A DNA stretch of 20,617 nt from Bacillota bacterium (lineage in GTDB: Bacteria; Bacillota; Clostridia; Oscillospirales; Oscillospiraceae). The position numbers and the translations under genes were made by a program. Below are positions 6,937-14,564 of this stretch, in pieces. Position 1 is the first letter of the stretch. Each line of letters begins with the position of its first letter. The notes under the pieces were generated by a model. It was given only the letters and a program-made list of their open reading frames with translations. It was not told the DNA's origin and ran no database searches. Location of the stretch: contig JAEXWS010000072.1 in NCBI GenBank assembly GCA_023406225.1, positions 1-20,617 on the forward strand. Reading direction: 5' to 3'.

Positions 6937-8241
6937 ATGCAAGACTGGCGCGCTGTATATGCTGAAAAGCTGACGACAGCAGAAGAAGCTGTAAAACGCA
7001 TTCCGGACGGGTCGCGGGTGTTCTTCGGGCACGCGGCCAACGAGCCCCCGGTCCTGGTGGATGCGTTGGTCCGCAATTACGAGCAATATAAAAATGTGGA
7101 GATCGTCCACTGGGTCCCCATGGGTAAGGGCGCGTACTGCAATCCCGAGATGGCGGGGCACCTGCGCCACAACGCCATGTTTGTGGGCGGCCCCACCCGC
7201 AAGGCGGTGCAGGAAGGGCGGGCGGACTATACGCCGTTCTTCTACCACCAGTCGACCCGGTTTTTCTCTGACGGCACCTTCCCCATCGACGTGGCCCTGG
7301 TTTCCGTCACGCCTCCCGATCAGCACGGATTCGTCTCCCTGGGCGTGAGCGTGGGCGGCACAAAGCCCGCCTGCCAGAACGCCAAGCTGACGATCGCGCA
7401 GGTCAACGACCAGATGCCCCGCACCATGGGCGATTCGTTCCTGCACGTCTCCCAGTTCGACTGGTTTGTGGAGGCGTCCACCCCCCTGCCCGAGTCCGGC
7501 GGCGGCGTCATCGACGAGGTGACCGACGCCATCGGGAAAAATGTGGCCAGCCTGGTGGAGGACGGCTCCACCCTCCAGCTCGGCATCGGCACCATTCCCG
7601 ACGCGGTGCTGAAATACCTGGGCGGCAAAAAGGACCTGGGCATCCACTCGGAAATGTTTTCCGACGGCGTGGTGGACCTTTATCAAAAAGGCGTGATCAC
7701 CGGCGCCAACAAAACCCTGGACAAGGGAAAAATGGTGGCCGCGTTTTTGATGGGCAGCAAAAAGCTCTATGATTTTGTGGACAACAATCCGGAAGTGCTC
7801 ATGAAGACCGTGGACTATGTGAACAACCCCGCCGTTATCTGCCAGAACCCCAAGGTGATCGCCATCAACTCCTGCCTCCAGGTGGATTTCAACGGCCAGG
7901 TAAACTCCGAGTCCATGGGGCCCAAGCAGTTCTCCGGCATCGGCGGACAGCTTGATTACGTGCGGGGCGCGTCCATGTGCCCGGACGGCAAGGCGATTCT
8001 GGCCATGCCCTCCACCGCGAAGCACGGCGAGGTGTCCCGCATCGTGCCCGTTTTTGAAGCCGGAACCACCGTCACCACCACCCGCACCGACGTTCACTAC
8101 ATCGTCACGGAGTACGGGATCGCCAATCTGCGGGGAAAGAGCCTGCGGGAGCGGGCAAAGCTTCTGATCGGCATCGCCCATCCCAATTTCAGAGGCCAGC
8201 TCCTGGCAGACTATTACGAACGCTTTGGTAAGGAGAATTGA
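6937..8241 (+). CDS. 4-hydroxybutyrate-type CoA-transferase (acetyl-CoA hydrolase/transferase family)
   Basis: A 434-residue class I CoA-transferase close in form to AbfT/Cat2. It would move CoA from acetyl-CoA (or another acyl-CoA) to 4-hydroxybutyrate or a similar acid in the cytoplasm. The catalytic glutamate that forms the glutamyl-CoA intermediate is E239 in GIHSEMFSDG, matching Glu238 described for Clostridium aminobutyricum AbfT. Other family marks are GQVNSES (about 320-326), the CoA-loop GGQLDYVRGA (336-345) and YGIANLRGKS (393-402). Length is usual for the family. AGGAGG precedes the start by a few bases. It is the first gene behind the sigma-54 promoter and sits 3 bases before the crotonase gene. 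Substrate is inferred from homology plus the 4-hydroxybutyrate dehydrogenase-like gene in the same cluster; butyrate- or hydroxyvalerate-type acids are alternatives. Confidence 0.88.
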   Translation: MQDWRAVYAEKLTTAEEAVKRIPDGSRVFFGHAANEPPVLVDALVRNYEQYKNVEIVHWVPMGKGAYCNPEMAGHLRHNAMFVGGPTRKAVQEGRADYTPFFYHQSTRFFSDGTFPIDVALVSVTPPDQHGFVSLGVSVGGTKPACQNAKLTIAQVNDQMPRTMGDSFLHVSQFDWFVEASTPLPESGGGVIDEVTDAIGKNVASLVEDGSTLQLGIGTIPDAVLKYLGGKKDLGIHSEMFSDGVVDLYQKGVITGANKTLDKGKMVAAFLMGSKKLYDFVDNNPEVLMKTVDYVNNPAVICQNPKVIAINSCLQVDFNGQVNSESMGPKQFSGIGGQLDYVRGASMCPDGKAILAMPSTAKHGEVSRIVPVFEAGTTVTTTRTDVHYIVTEYGIANLRGKSLRERAKLLIGIAHPNFRGQLLADYYERFGKEN

Positions 8242-8244
8242 GCC

Positions 8245-9054
8245 ATGGCAGCGAAAAACGTTGAGACCCTGGACGGCTACCGCCTCCAGCAGGTATTTTT
8301 GTCCGTGGAGGACCACATTGCCGTTATGACCCTGCACAATCCCCCGGTCAACGCGGCCAGCGGCACGGTCCAGGAGGAGATCCTGAAACTTTGCGACTAC
8401 ATCAATCACGAGGACGACATCTGGGTGTGCGTGATGCATTCGGATCTGAAAACCTTCTGCGTGGGCGTGGACATCAAGCGGTTTTACCAGAGCATCCTGG
8501 ACAAGGACGTGACCAACACGCAGGAGGTCTATTACGACGGAGCCCAGGCCCTGTACGACCTGCGGGTGCCCCTGATCTGCGCGGTGCACGGCCACTGCCT
8601 GGGCGGCGGCCTGTGCTATCCGGCGGGAGCGGACATCTCCATCGCCGTCAAGGGCACCGTGTTCGGCGCGCCGGAGGCCAAGCTGTCCGTGGTGGGCGGA
8701 AGCGGCCACCTGGCCCGCCTTCTGCCGCCCCAGGTCCAGCGGGACATGTGCTACTGCGGCACCTTCATCACGGCCGAGGAGCTTCACGACAAGTACGGCG
8801 GCGTGACCATGGTGGTGGACACGCTGGAAGAGCTGATGCCGGCGGCCATGGACAAGGCCCGGGAGCTGTGCCGCCGCGGCCCGCTGGTGCTGCGGTATCT
8901 GAAAGCCTGCATGAACGAGCAGGAGGATTTCCAGATGCACCGCAAAAACGAGCTGGAGGTCACCTATACCCGTTATATGGCCCGTCACGCCGACTTCAAG
9001 GAGGGCGTCTCGGCCTTTTTGGAAAAGCGGGAGCCCCAGTACAAAGGCCGATAG
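8245..9054 (+). CDS. Crotonase-fold (enoyl-CoA hydratase/isomerase family) protein lacking one hydratase glutamate
   Basis: A 269-residue crotonase-superfamily protein acting on acyl-CoA. The oxyanion-hole segments are FCVGVDIK (about 71-78) and HCLGGG (117-122). Aligned by eye with rat enoyl-CoA hydratase, the position of catalytic Glu144 is a cysteine (C124 in GGGLCYPAGAD), while that of Glu164 is kept (E144 in GAPE). A single glutamate at that position is the known layout of mitochondrial delta3-delta2-enoyl-CoA isomerases, so isomerase activity, for example vinylacetyl-CoA to crotonyl-CoA, is more likely than hydration; this is inference. The start follows the CoA-transferase stop by 3 bases with AAGGAG overlapping the end of that gene, indicating translational coupling. 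It is within the sigma-54-driven cluster. Confidence 0.85.
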   Translation: MAAKNVETLDGYRLQQVFLSVEDHIAVMTLHNPPVNAASGTVQEEILKLCDYINHEDDIWVCVMHSDLKTFCVGVDIKRFYQSILDKDVTNTQEVYYDGAQALYDLRVPLICAVHGHCLGGGLCYPAGADISIAVKGTVFGAPEAKLSVVGGSGHLARLLPPQVQRDMCYCGTFITAEELHDKYGGVTMVVDTLEELMPAAMDKARELCRRGPLVLRYLKACMNEQEDFQMHRKNELEVTYTRYMARHADFKEGVSAFLEKREPQYKGR

Positions 9055-9129
9055 GCCCCTGTTATCAAGCGGCACCAGGATCCAAACAGGTGGGTCCTGT
9101 TATGTCCATTATTTTGAGGAGGAACGAAT

Positions 9130-10218
9130 ATGAAGAAGCGTATCAGCAAGCTCTTGGCGGCCGCCCTGGCCCTGTGCATGGTCCTTCCCCTGTTGTCCGC
9201 GTGCGGCGACAGCTCCGGCGGAGCGGCCGCCGGCGGCTCCGCCGCCCCCGTCCCCAGCGGCGAGACCGTCACCTGGCGTTTGCAGAGCAACTACGCCCTG
9301 GATTCCCTGGAGGGCGACATGGCCAAAAACCTGAAGGAGTCCCTGGAAAAGGCCACCAGCGGCCGGCTGCAGGTGGAGCTGTATGAGCCGGGCGCCATGT
9401 GCCAGGCCAGCGACATCGTCACCTATCTGTCCCAGGGCGCGTTCGACTGCGCCGTTATTTTCGGCTCCACCTATTCCGGCGTGCTGCCCGAGGCCGATCT
9501 GGGCACGGGCATCCCCTTCGCGTGGGAGAGCTCCTCCGAGATCTACGACGCCATGGAAAATTACGGGCTGCTGGACGTCATCCAGGAGGCCTACGGCGAG
9601 CTGGGAATCAAATACTACTGGAACGCCCACGAACCCAACTACAATACGCTTTGCAACTTTGAGGTGAACAGCGTCGCCGATTACGCCGGCAAGAAGATCC
9701 GCGCCCTGGGCGTCTGGGGCGACTACTACGCGGCCATCGGCGCCTCTCCCGTGAACATTCCCGGCACGGAGGTCTATCAGGCGCTGCAGTTGGGCACGAT
9801 CGACGGCGCCCACTACGGCTGGTCCGCCCTGAGCGATTCCAACAACATCCGCGAAGTGGCCAAATATGCCATCCAGCCCTCTTTGTGCTATTGCCAGATG
9901 GCCACCATCGTCAGCCAGACGAGCCTGGACAAGCTCCCCGCCGACCTGCGGGAGACCGTGGATGAGACGATCCGTCTGGCCAACATCGGCGTCATCGGCC
10001 AGGATCATGTGGCCGGCACGGAAAAGAGCGTGCGGGACGCCGTGCAGGGCGGCTACGTGGAGCTGGTAGAGCTGGACGACGCGGTGGTGGAAGAGCTGCG
10101 CGAGATCGCCATCACTCAGGTCTGGGAGCAGCTTGCCGCCAAGAGCGAGCGCATGGCCCGCGGCATTGAGATCATCAAGCAGCAAAACCGTGATTACGGC
10201 CGCAACGTAGATTACTGA
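9130..10218 (+). CDS. dctP: TRAP transporter substrate-binding lipoprotein (DctP type)
   Basis: A 362-residue solute receptor of a tripartite ATP-independent periplasmic-type transporter, anchored outside the Gram-positive membrane as a lipoprotein. The signal peptide ends in the lipobox LLSAC (C25), followed by a Gly/Ser/Ala/Pro linker. The mature part has the DctP layout, including the segment GKKIRALG with R191, the position of the conserved arginine that binds a carboxylate ligand in this family, and the later helix region GTEVYQALQLGTIDGAHYGW. So the ligand is probably a monocarboxylate. It follows the crotonase gene by 75 bases with AGGAGG before its start and precedes dctQ and dctM. 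Context points to 4-hydroxybutyrate or a related hydroxyacid as ligand; sequence alone does not prove it. Confidence 0.92.
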   Translation: MKKRISKLLAAALALCMVLPLLSACGDSSGGAAAGGSAAPVPSGETVTWRLQSNYALDSLEGDMAKNLKESLEKATSGRLQVELYEPGAMCQASDIVTYLSQGAFDCAVIFGSTYSGVLPEADLGTGIPFAWESSSEIYDAMENYGLLDVIQEAYGELGIKYYWNAHEPNYNTLCNFEVNSVADYAGKKIRALGVWGDYYAAIGASPVNIPGTEVYQALQLGTIDGAHYGWSALSDSNNIREVAKYAIQPSLCYCQMATIVSQTSLDKLPADLRETVDETIRLANIGVIGQDHVAGTEKSVRDAVQGGYVELVELDDAVVEELREIAITQVWEQLAAKSERMARGIEIIKQQNRDYGRNVDY

Positions 10219-10243
10219 TCCGCCGGACTGCGGGCGTTCAAAT

Positions 10244-10272
10244 GCCGGCGCGGCGGTCCCCGCCGTGCCGGC
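10244..10272 (+). other. GC-rich hairpin between dctP and dctQ
   Basis: A 13-bp stem (10244-10256 with 10260-10272, one G-U pair, 3-base loop) with no T-run after it. Such hairpins after binding-protein genes often protect the upstream message or partly stop transcription, giving more receptor than permease. It lies in the 119-bp gap between the two genes. Confidence 0.65.
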
Positions 10273-10337
10273 GGCCGCAGACAAGCGAAACGGCTCCGAC
10301 GAGTTTCCCAAAGAGAAAGGGGAAGGAACATCGAACC

Positions 10338-10955
10338 ATGAAGATATTACTGAAACTCTCAAACATCATCGATGCGATCAACCGGAACATCGGCAAACTG
10401 TTCGCGTGGATCCTGCTGCCGATGATCCTGCTGACCTCCTTCGAGGTGTTTTCCCGCTATGTGCTGAACAGCCCCACCATCTGGGCGTGGGAGCTGATCG
10501 TGCAGATCTGGGGATTGATGCTGATGGCCTGCGGCGGCTACTGCTATTGGAAGGGCGGGTTTGTCCGGGTAGACGTGATCTACAACAAATTCCCGCAAAA
10601 GGTCAAATACGCCCTGGGCGCCGTGACGGCGGTGATGGTCCTGGTGTGCATGGCGCTGACGTTCATCTACGGCTGGAACATGTTCTACACGTCCTTCCTG
10701 CGCAATGAACGCATCTCCTCCGTGTGGGGGTCCCCCATGTGGACCATCCGCTTTTGGGTGCCGCTGGGAGCGGGGCTGATGTTCTTCCAGGGCGTCAGCG
10801 AACTGATCAAAAATCTGGCGGCCCTGACGGGGCGGCTGGAGCTGCACGCCAATTCCGACGAGGTGGCGGAGGCCATCGAGCAGGTAAAATCCACCGAACG
10901 TCTCCCTGAAGACGGCCGGAATCTCCCCGAGAAAAAGGAGGGCGATGAAACATGA
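10338..10955 (+). CDS. dctQ: TRAP transporter small permease subunit
   Basis: A 205-residue DctQ-type membrane protein with four predicted helices (about aa 20-40, 52-72, 92-113, 134-155) and the typical ETF/EVFSRYVLNSPTIWAWEL and GGFVRVDV segments. It partners the large permease to move the solute with a sodium ion gradient. The start at 10338 (MKILLKLSN) is chosen over an upstream in-frame ATG at 10242 because GGAAGGA lies before it and the upstream residues are Pro/Arg-rich and unlike the family. Its stop overlaps the dctM start (ATGA), showing coupling. The C-terminal tail of about 35 residues is charged and cytoplasmic. Confidence 0.92.
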   Translation: MKILLKLSNIIDAINRNIGKLFAWILLPMILLTSFEVFSRYVLNSPTIWAWELIVQIWGLMLMACGGYCYWKGGFVRVDVIYNKFPQKVKYALGAVTAVMVLVCMALTFIYGWNMFYTSFLRNERISSVWGSPMWTIRFWVPLGAGLMFFQGVSELIKNLAALTGRLELHANSDEVAEAIEQVKSTERLPEDGRNLPEKKEGDET

Positions 10956-12262
10956 GCATTGAAATCATGATCCTGCTGATCGGCCTGGTCGCCCTGATGG
11001 CTCTGGGGATCCCCATCTGCTTCGCGCTGATGAGCGTGGCCTCCGTGATCCTGCTGGTCTTTTTCGGACCGGCGCAGATGAACATTCTGAACGCGGCATT
11101 CGTCAATCAGATGCAGTCGGACTCTCTTCTGGCGATCCCGATGTTCGCGCTGATGGCCGCTTTCCTGCAGACCTCCGGCATCGGCAGCGACATCTATGAA
11201 TTTTTCCACAAGTGGCTGGGCGGCGTGAACGGCGGTCTGGCGATGGCCACCGTGGCCACCACAGCCGTCATCGCCGCCATGAGCGGCGTCGCGGCCACCG
11301 CGACGATCGCCATGGGGCTGATCGCCCTGCCCGAGATGATCGGCCGGGGCTACGACAAGTCCCTGGCCTGCGGCCCCGTCCTGGCGGGCGGCTGCCTGGG
11401 TCCGATCATCCCGCCCTCCACCATCATGATCATCATGGCCTCCTATACCGGCGTCTCCGCAGGCTGGCTGTTCATGGGCGGCGTGCTGCCCGGCGTGGGC
11501 CTGGCCGTGATCTTCATCCTGTACATCGGCATCCGCTGCGCCATCAATCCCAAGCTGGGCCCCGCGATCCCCAAGGCCGAGCGCCCCTCCTGGGGGGAGA
11601 AGTTCCGGGTCTTCGGCAAGGTGATCATCCCCATCGGCATCATCGTGCTGGTGCTGGGCTGCATCTACGCGGGCGTGTCCACGCCCACCGAGGCCGCGGG
11701 CGTGGGCGCCACCGCCTCGCTGCTGTACGCCCTGGGCGCCCGGAAGCTGAATTTCAAGAACCTGCGGGCGTCCATGATCCAGACCATGGAGGTCTCCGCC
11801 ATGCTGATGTGGATCTTGATGGGCGGCGCGGCCTACAATTCCCTGGTGAACATCACCCGCCTGGCGGACGTGGTGTCCAACGCCTTCCAGAACGCGCATC
11901 TGGACGGGCTTGCGCTGATGCTGATCATCTTCGCGCTGTTTTTCGTCATGGGCATGTTCCTGGACACGACCCCCATCATCATGATCGCCATCCCCATCCT
12001 GCTGCCGATCATCCGGGCCTCGTCCCTGGATTTGCACGCCACCATCCTGATCCTGTGCATCACGCTGTGCCTGGGCATGATCACCCCGCCCTTCGGGATC
12101 AACATGTTTTATCTTCTGGGCGTGTCGCCCCCGGGCGTGGATACCAAGGTTATGTACAAAGCCGTCATGCCCTATGTGATCATCTTTATCATCGCCTGCG
12201 TCGCCATGATGCTCTTCCCGCAGCTCATCGTCGCCTTCCCCAACTCCGCAATGGGGTATTGA
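10952..12262 (+). CDS. dctM: TRAP transporter large permease subunit
   Basis: A 436-residue DctM-type transport protein with about 12 membrane helices covering the whole length. Family marks include the segments GIPICFALM, the AMSGVAATATIAMGLIALPEM re-entrant region, GGCLGPIIPPSTIMI and the matching second-half segment with GMITPPFGINMF. These form the ion and substrate path of the carrier. The ATGA overlap with dctQ and an AGGAGG about ten bases upstream indicate a single message. It is the last gene before a strong hairpin. Together with DctP and DctQ it forms a complete importer in the sigma-54 cluster. Confidence 0.95.
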   Translation: MSIEIMILLIGLVALMALGIPICFALMSVASVILLVFFGPAQMNILNAAFVNQMQSDSLLAIPMFALMAAFLQTSGIGSDIYEFFHKWLGGVNGGLAMATVATTAVIAAMSGVAATATIAMGLIALPEMIGRGYDKSLACGPVLAGGCLGPIIPPSTIMIIMASYTGVSAGWLFMGGVLPGVGLAVIFILYIGIRCAINPKLGPAIPKAERPSWGEKFRVFGKVIIPIGIIVLVLGCIYAGVSTPTEAAGVGATASLLYALGARKLNFKNLRASMIQTMEVSAMLMWILMGGAAYNSLVNITRLADVVSNAFQNAHLDGLALMLIIFALFFVMGMFLDTTPIIMIAIPILLPIIRASSLDLHATILILCITLCLGMITPPFGINMFYLLGVSPPGVDTKVMYKAVMPYVIIFIIACVAMMLFPQLIVAFPNSAMGY

Positions 12263-12270
12263 ACCCTTTC

Positions 12271-12311
12271 GGGAAAAGAGAGGCCGCCCCAAGGGCGGCC
12301 TCTCTTTTCCC
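12271..12311 (+). terminator. Hairpin terminator after dctM
   Basis: A 19-bp perfect stem (12271-12289 and 12293-12311, loop CAA). The GC core GGCCGCCC is followed by a TCTCTTTT tract that forms part of the lower stem, so termination may be only partial. The dehydrogenase gene starts 43 bases further on without a clear promoter, which suggests read-through. Confidence 0.75.
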
Positions 12312-12353
12312 GGCGCGGAATGCGGATCATTTGAAAGAATTGTGAGGTCTGAT

Positions 12354-13469
12354 ATGAAACAGTTCCAGATGCACGCCTCCATCTCGTTCTTCGACAGCTT
12401 CCGGGCGTTCGCGGAGGCTATGCCCTTCGGCGCGGAGGACCTTATTTTGGTGAGCGGGTCCTTGTACGAGCAGTTTGTCCTGCCCCTGTCCCCCAAGTGC
12501 CCCGTGCTCTGCTCCTCGGCGTTTGGAAAGGGCGAGCCCACCACGGACCAGGTGGACCGGATGCGAAGCGCCGTTCCCCCCAACATCCGCCGCATCGTGG
12601 CCGTGGGCGGCGGGAGCGTATTGGATATTGCGAAAATGCTGTCCCTCCGGACATCCTCCGGGAAAACGGAGGACCTGTTTTTAAGCGGAGAGACGCCGGA
12701 ACGCGTCTATGAGGTGGTGGCGGTCCCGGCCACCTGCGGCACCGGCTCCGAGGTGACCAACGCCTGCGCGGTGGAATTGTCCGGCCTTCATACCAAGCGG
12801 GGACTCAGCAGCGGCCTGCTGTACCCCGTCCAAACGGTGCTCATCCCGGAGCTGCTGCGGGGCCTTCCCTACCGGGTCTTTGCGACCTCCTCCATCGACG
12901 CGCTCATCCACGCCGTGGAGTCGTTCATGAGCCCGAAGGCCACCCCCCACTCCCTGCTTTTTTCCAAAGAGGCCGTCCGGATGATCCTCCGGGGGTACCG
13001 CTGTCTCACGGAAAAAGGGACCGGCTCCTGGACCGGGCTGGCCGGAGACTTCCTTCTAGCCGCCGACTATGCCGGACTGGCCTTTTCCTCCGCCGGGTGC
13101 GCCGCGGTCCACGCGCTGAGCTATCCGCTGGGCGGCGGCTTCCACATCCCCCACGGCGAAGCCAACCAGCTGGTGTTCGCCGCCACCTTCCGCAAGTACC
13201 GGGAAAAGCAGCCGGGCGGACGCCTGGGTGATCTGGAGGCACTGGTCGGCGAATGCCTGGGCGTCTCCGGACCGGACGCGCTGGAGGCCCTCTTTCTCCT
13301 TCTGGACCAGGTGCTTCCAAGAAAGCCCCTGCGGGCGTACGGGGTCCCGGCCGACGCGCTGCCCTCCTTTGCCCAGGGGGTCCTGGCCGGTCAGCAGCGC
13401 CTGCTTGCAAACAGCTACGTTCCGCTCACCGCGGAGGATATGACGGCGATCTATGAGGCGGTCTACTAA
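12354..13469 (+). CDS. 4hbD: 4-hydroxybutyrate dehydrogenase-like iron alcohol dehydrogenase
   Basis: A 371-residue group III metal-dependent alcohol dehydrogenase, the same length as the 4-hydroxybutyrate dehydrogenase of Clostridium kluyveri and, from memory of that protein, sharing many blocks (AVGGGSVLDIAK, PATCGTGSEVTN, PHGEAN, RKPLRAYG, GQQRLL). It would interconvert 4-hydroxybutyrate and succinate semialdehyde with NAD(H). The nucleotide loop is GGGS (85-88). Metal ligands are D182 and H186 in SSIDALIHAVE, H253 in HALSYPLGG and H267 in HGEAN. The ATG at 12354 is preferred to a GTG at 12342 because GAGG lies six bases before it. It follows dctM after a hairpin and is probably part of the same pathway as the CoA-transferase. 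Related short hydroxyacids remain possible substrates. Its stop overlaps that of the opposing gene. Confidence 0.88.
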   Translation: MKQFQMHASISFFDSFRAFAEAMPFGAEDLILVSGSLYEQFVLPLSPKCPVLCSSAFGKGEPTTDQVDRMRSAVPPNIRRIVAVGGGSVLDIAKMLSLRTSSGKTEDLFLSGETPERVYEVVAVPATCGTGSEVTNACAVELSGLHTKRGLSSGLLYPVQTVLIPELLRGLPYRVFATSSIDALIHAVESFMSPKATPHSLLFSKEAVRMILRGYRCLTEKGTGSWTGLAGDFLLAADYAGLAFSSAGCAAVHALSYPLGGGFHIPHGEANQLVFAATFRKYREKQPGGRLGDLEALVGECLGVSGPDALEALFLLLDQVLPRKPLRAYGVPADALPSFAQGVLAGQQRLLANSYVPLTAEDMTAIYEAVY

Positions 13470-14413
13470 ACGGCGCTTCCCGCCGCCTCCCCCGCCGCCC
13501 GCCTGAGCAGGGCCGCCGCCTGCTCCAGCGCCTGGGGCGTTGGGATCGTGTAATCCTCCTGCTCGATGCTCAGGGGACCGTCATATCCCAGGGTCCGCAG
13601 CTTCTCCACGAACCGCCGCCACCAGTCCTCCCCGTGGCCGCTGCCGGGCGTCACATAGTTCCAGGACCGGGAAGCGAACTCCAGCACGCCCTTGGTGTCC
13701 AGCATGGAATTGGCTCCGGCGGCGGACTCGCGCCGCACGTCCTTGATGTGGACGTGGTAAATGCACGCCCGGAGGGCCTCAGCCGCCTCCAGGGGGTCCG
13801 CCCCCATCCAGAAGAGGTGGCTGGGGTCCAGATTCACGCCGATGATGGGGCCAACGGCCTCCCGCAGGCGCAGGAGCGTCTCCGCGTTGTAAACGAGCTG
13901 GACGCCGTGGAGCTCCAGGGCGATGCGCTCCACGCCGCAGTCCCTCGCCCGGGCCGCCAGCTCCCGCCAGACGGGGATGGCGGTCTCCCACTGGTAGCGC
14001 AGGATGTCCTCCGTCTCCCGGGGCCAGGAGGACACCACCCAATTCGGCATCCGGTCCCCGGGGCAGCCCCCAGGCAAACCGCTCATCATCACCACGGTCT
14101 TCAGCCCAAGCTGCCCCGACAGGCGGAAGGTCTTTTCCGCCACCGCCCGGTCCCGTCCGCCCTTCTCCCCGGGAAAGAGGGGATTGCCGGAGCAGTTCAG
14201 CACGGAGATAGAAAGCCCGTGAGACGCCAGCATGTCCGTCAGCGCCGTCCGCCTGCCGCCGTCCGCCGTCAGCGCGTCCAGATCCACATGGGGCGCGGGC
14301 GACCAGTTCCCGCAGCCCAGCTCCACCTGGCTGAGCCCCAGGCGGGCGCAAAAGGCGGCGGCCTCCTCCAGGGTCCGGTCCGCCAGGCTGTCCGTATACA
14401 GTCCCAATTTCAT
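13466..14413 (-). CDS. Sugar phosphate isomerase/epimerase-like TIM-barrel protein
   Basis: A 315-residue protein of the xylose isomerase-like TIM-barrel family (AP endonuclease 2 type fold), which includes sugar isomerases, epimerases and inosose dehydratases. Metal-binding positions expected for the fold are present: E167 in IALELHG, D196 in VNLDPSHLFW, H222 in YHVHIKD and E284 in LSIEQED. The exact substrate is not recognisable. The start has a full AAAGGAGGA site seven to eight bases upstream. It is convergent with the dehydrogenase gene; the two stop codons overlap by four bases and no terminator lies between them. It is the only gene of its transcript and has no evident link to the hydroxybutyrate cluster. 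Confidence 0.88.
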   Translation of the reverse strand: MKLGLYTDSLADRTLEEAAAFCARLGLSQVELGCGNWSPAPHVDLDALTADGGRRTALTDMLASHGLSISVLNCSGNPLFPGEKGGRDRAVAEKTFRLSGQLGLKTVVMMSGLPGGCPGDRMPNWVVSSWPRETEDILRYQWETAIPVWRELAARARDCGVERIALELHGVQLVYNAETLLRLREAVGPIIGVNLDPSHLFWMGADPLEAAEALRACIYHVHIKDVRRESAAGANSMLDTKGVLEFASRSWNYVTPGSGHGEDWWRRFVEKLRTLGYDGPLSIEQEDYTIPTPQALEQAAALLRRAAGEAAGSAV

Positions 14414-14497
14414 AGCCGGGTCCTCCTTTGTTTTAATCGTGAGGCCAGCATATCACGTCCGCCGGGAAAAATCCACCAGTAATCGTTTGCTTTCCTC

Positions 14498-14526
14498 TTG
14501 ACGGCGGCGGGCGGCGGATGTATGGT
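14498..14526 (+). promoter_or_regulatory. Sigma-A-type promoter of the HIT gene
   Basis: TTGACG (14498-14503), a 17-base spacer and TATGGT (14521-14526), about 30 bases before the HIT-family start, which itself has AGGAGG. The -35 matches 5 of 6 and the -10 4 of 6. Confidence 0.65.
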
Positions 14527-14564
14527 GAAAGGGGTCCCACACAAATGAACAGGAGGAACGCTTC

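Noticed and set aside
6931..9075. 714-aa minus-strand frame across the CoA-transferase and crotonase genes
   Set aside because: It is an antisense shadow; both plus-strand genes have complete family motifs and ribosome binding sites.
9074..9105. Weak hairpin AGGATCC/GGGTCCT before dctP
   Set aside because: Only seven pairs with a wobble and no T-run; not convincing as a terminator or riboswitch.
10685..12595. 636-aa minus-strand frame across dctM
   Set aside because: Extremely His/Asp/Gln/Gly-rich, the expected antisense reading of a hydrophobic GC-rich gene; no family recognised.
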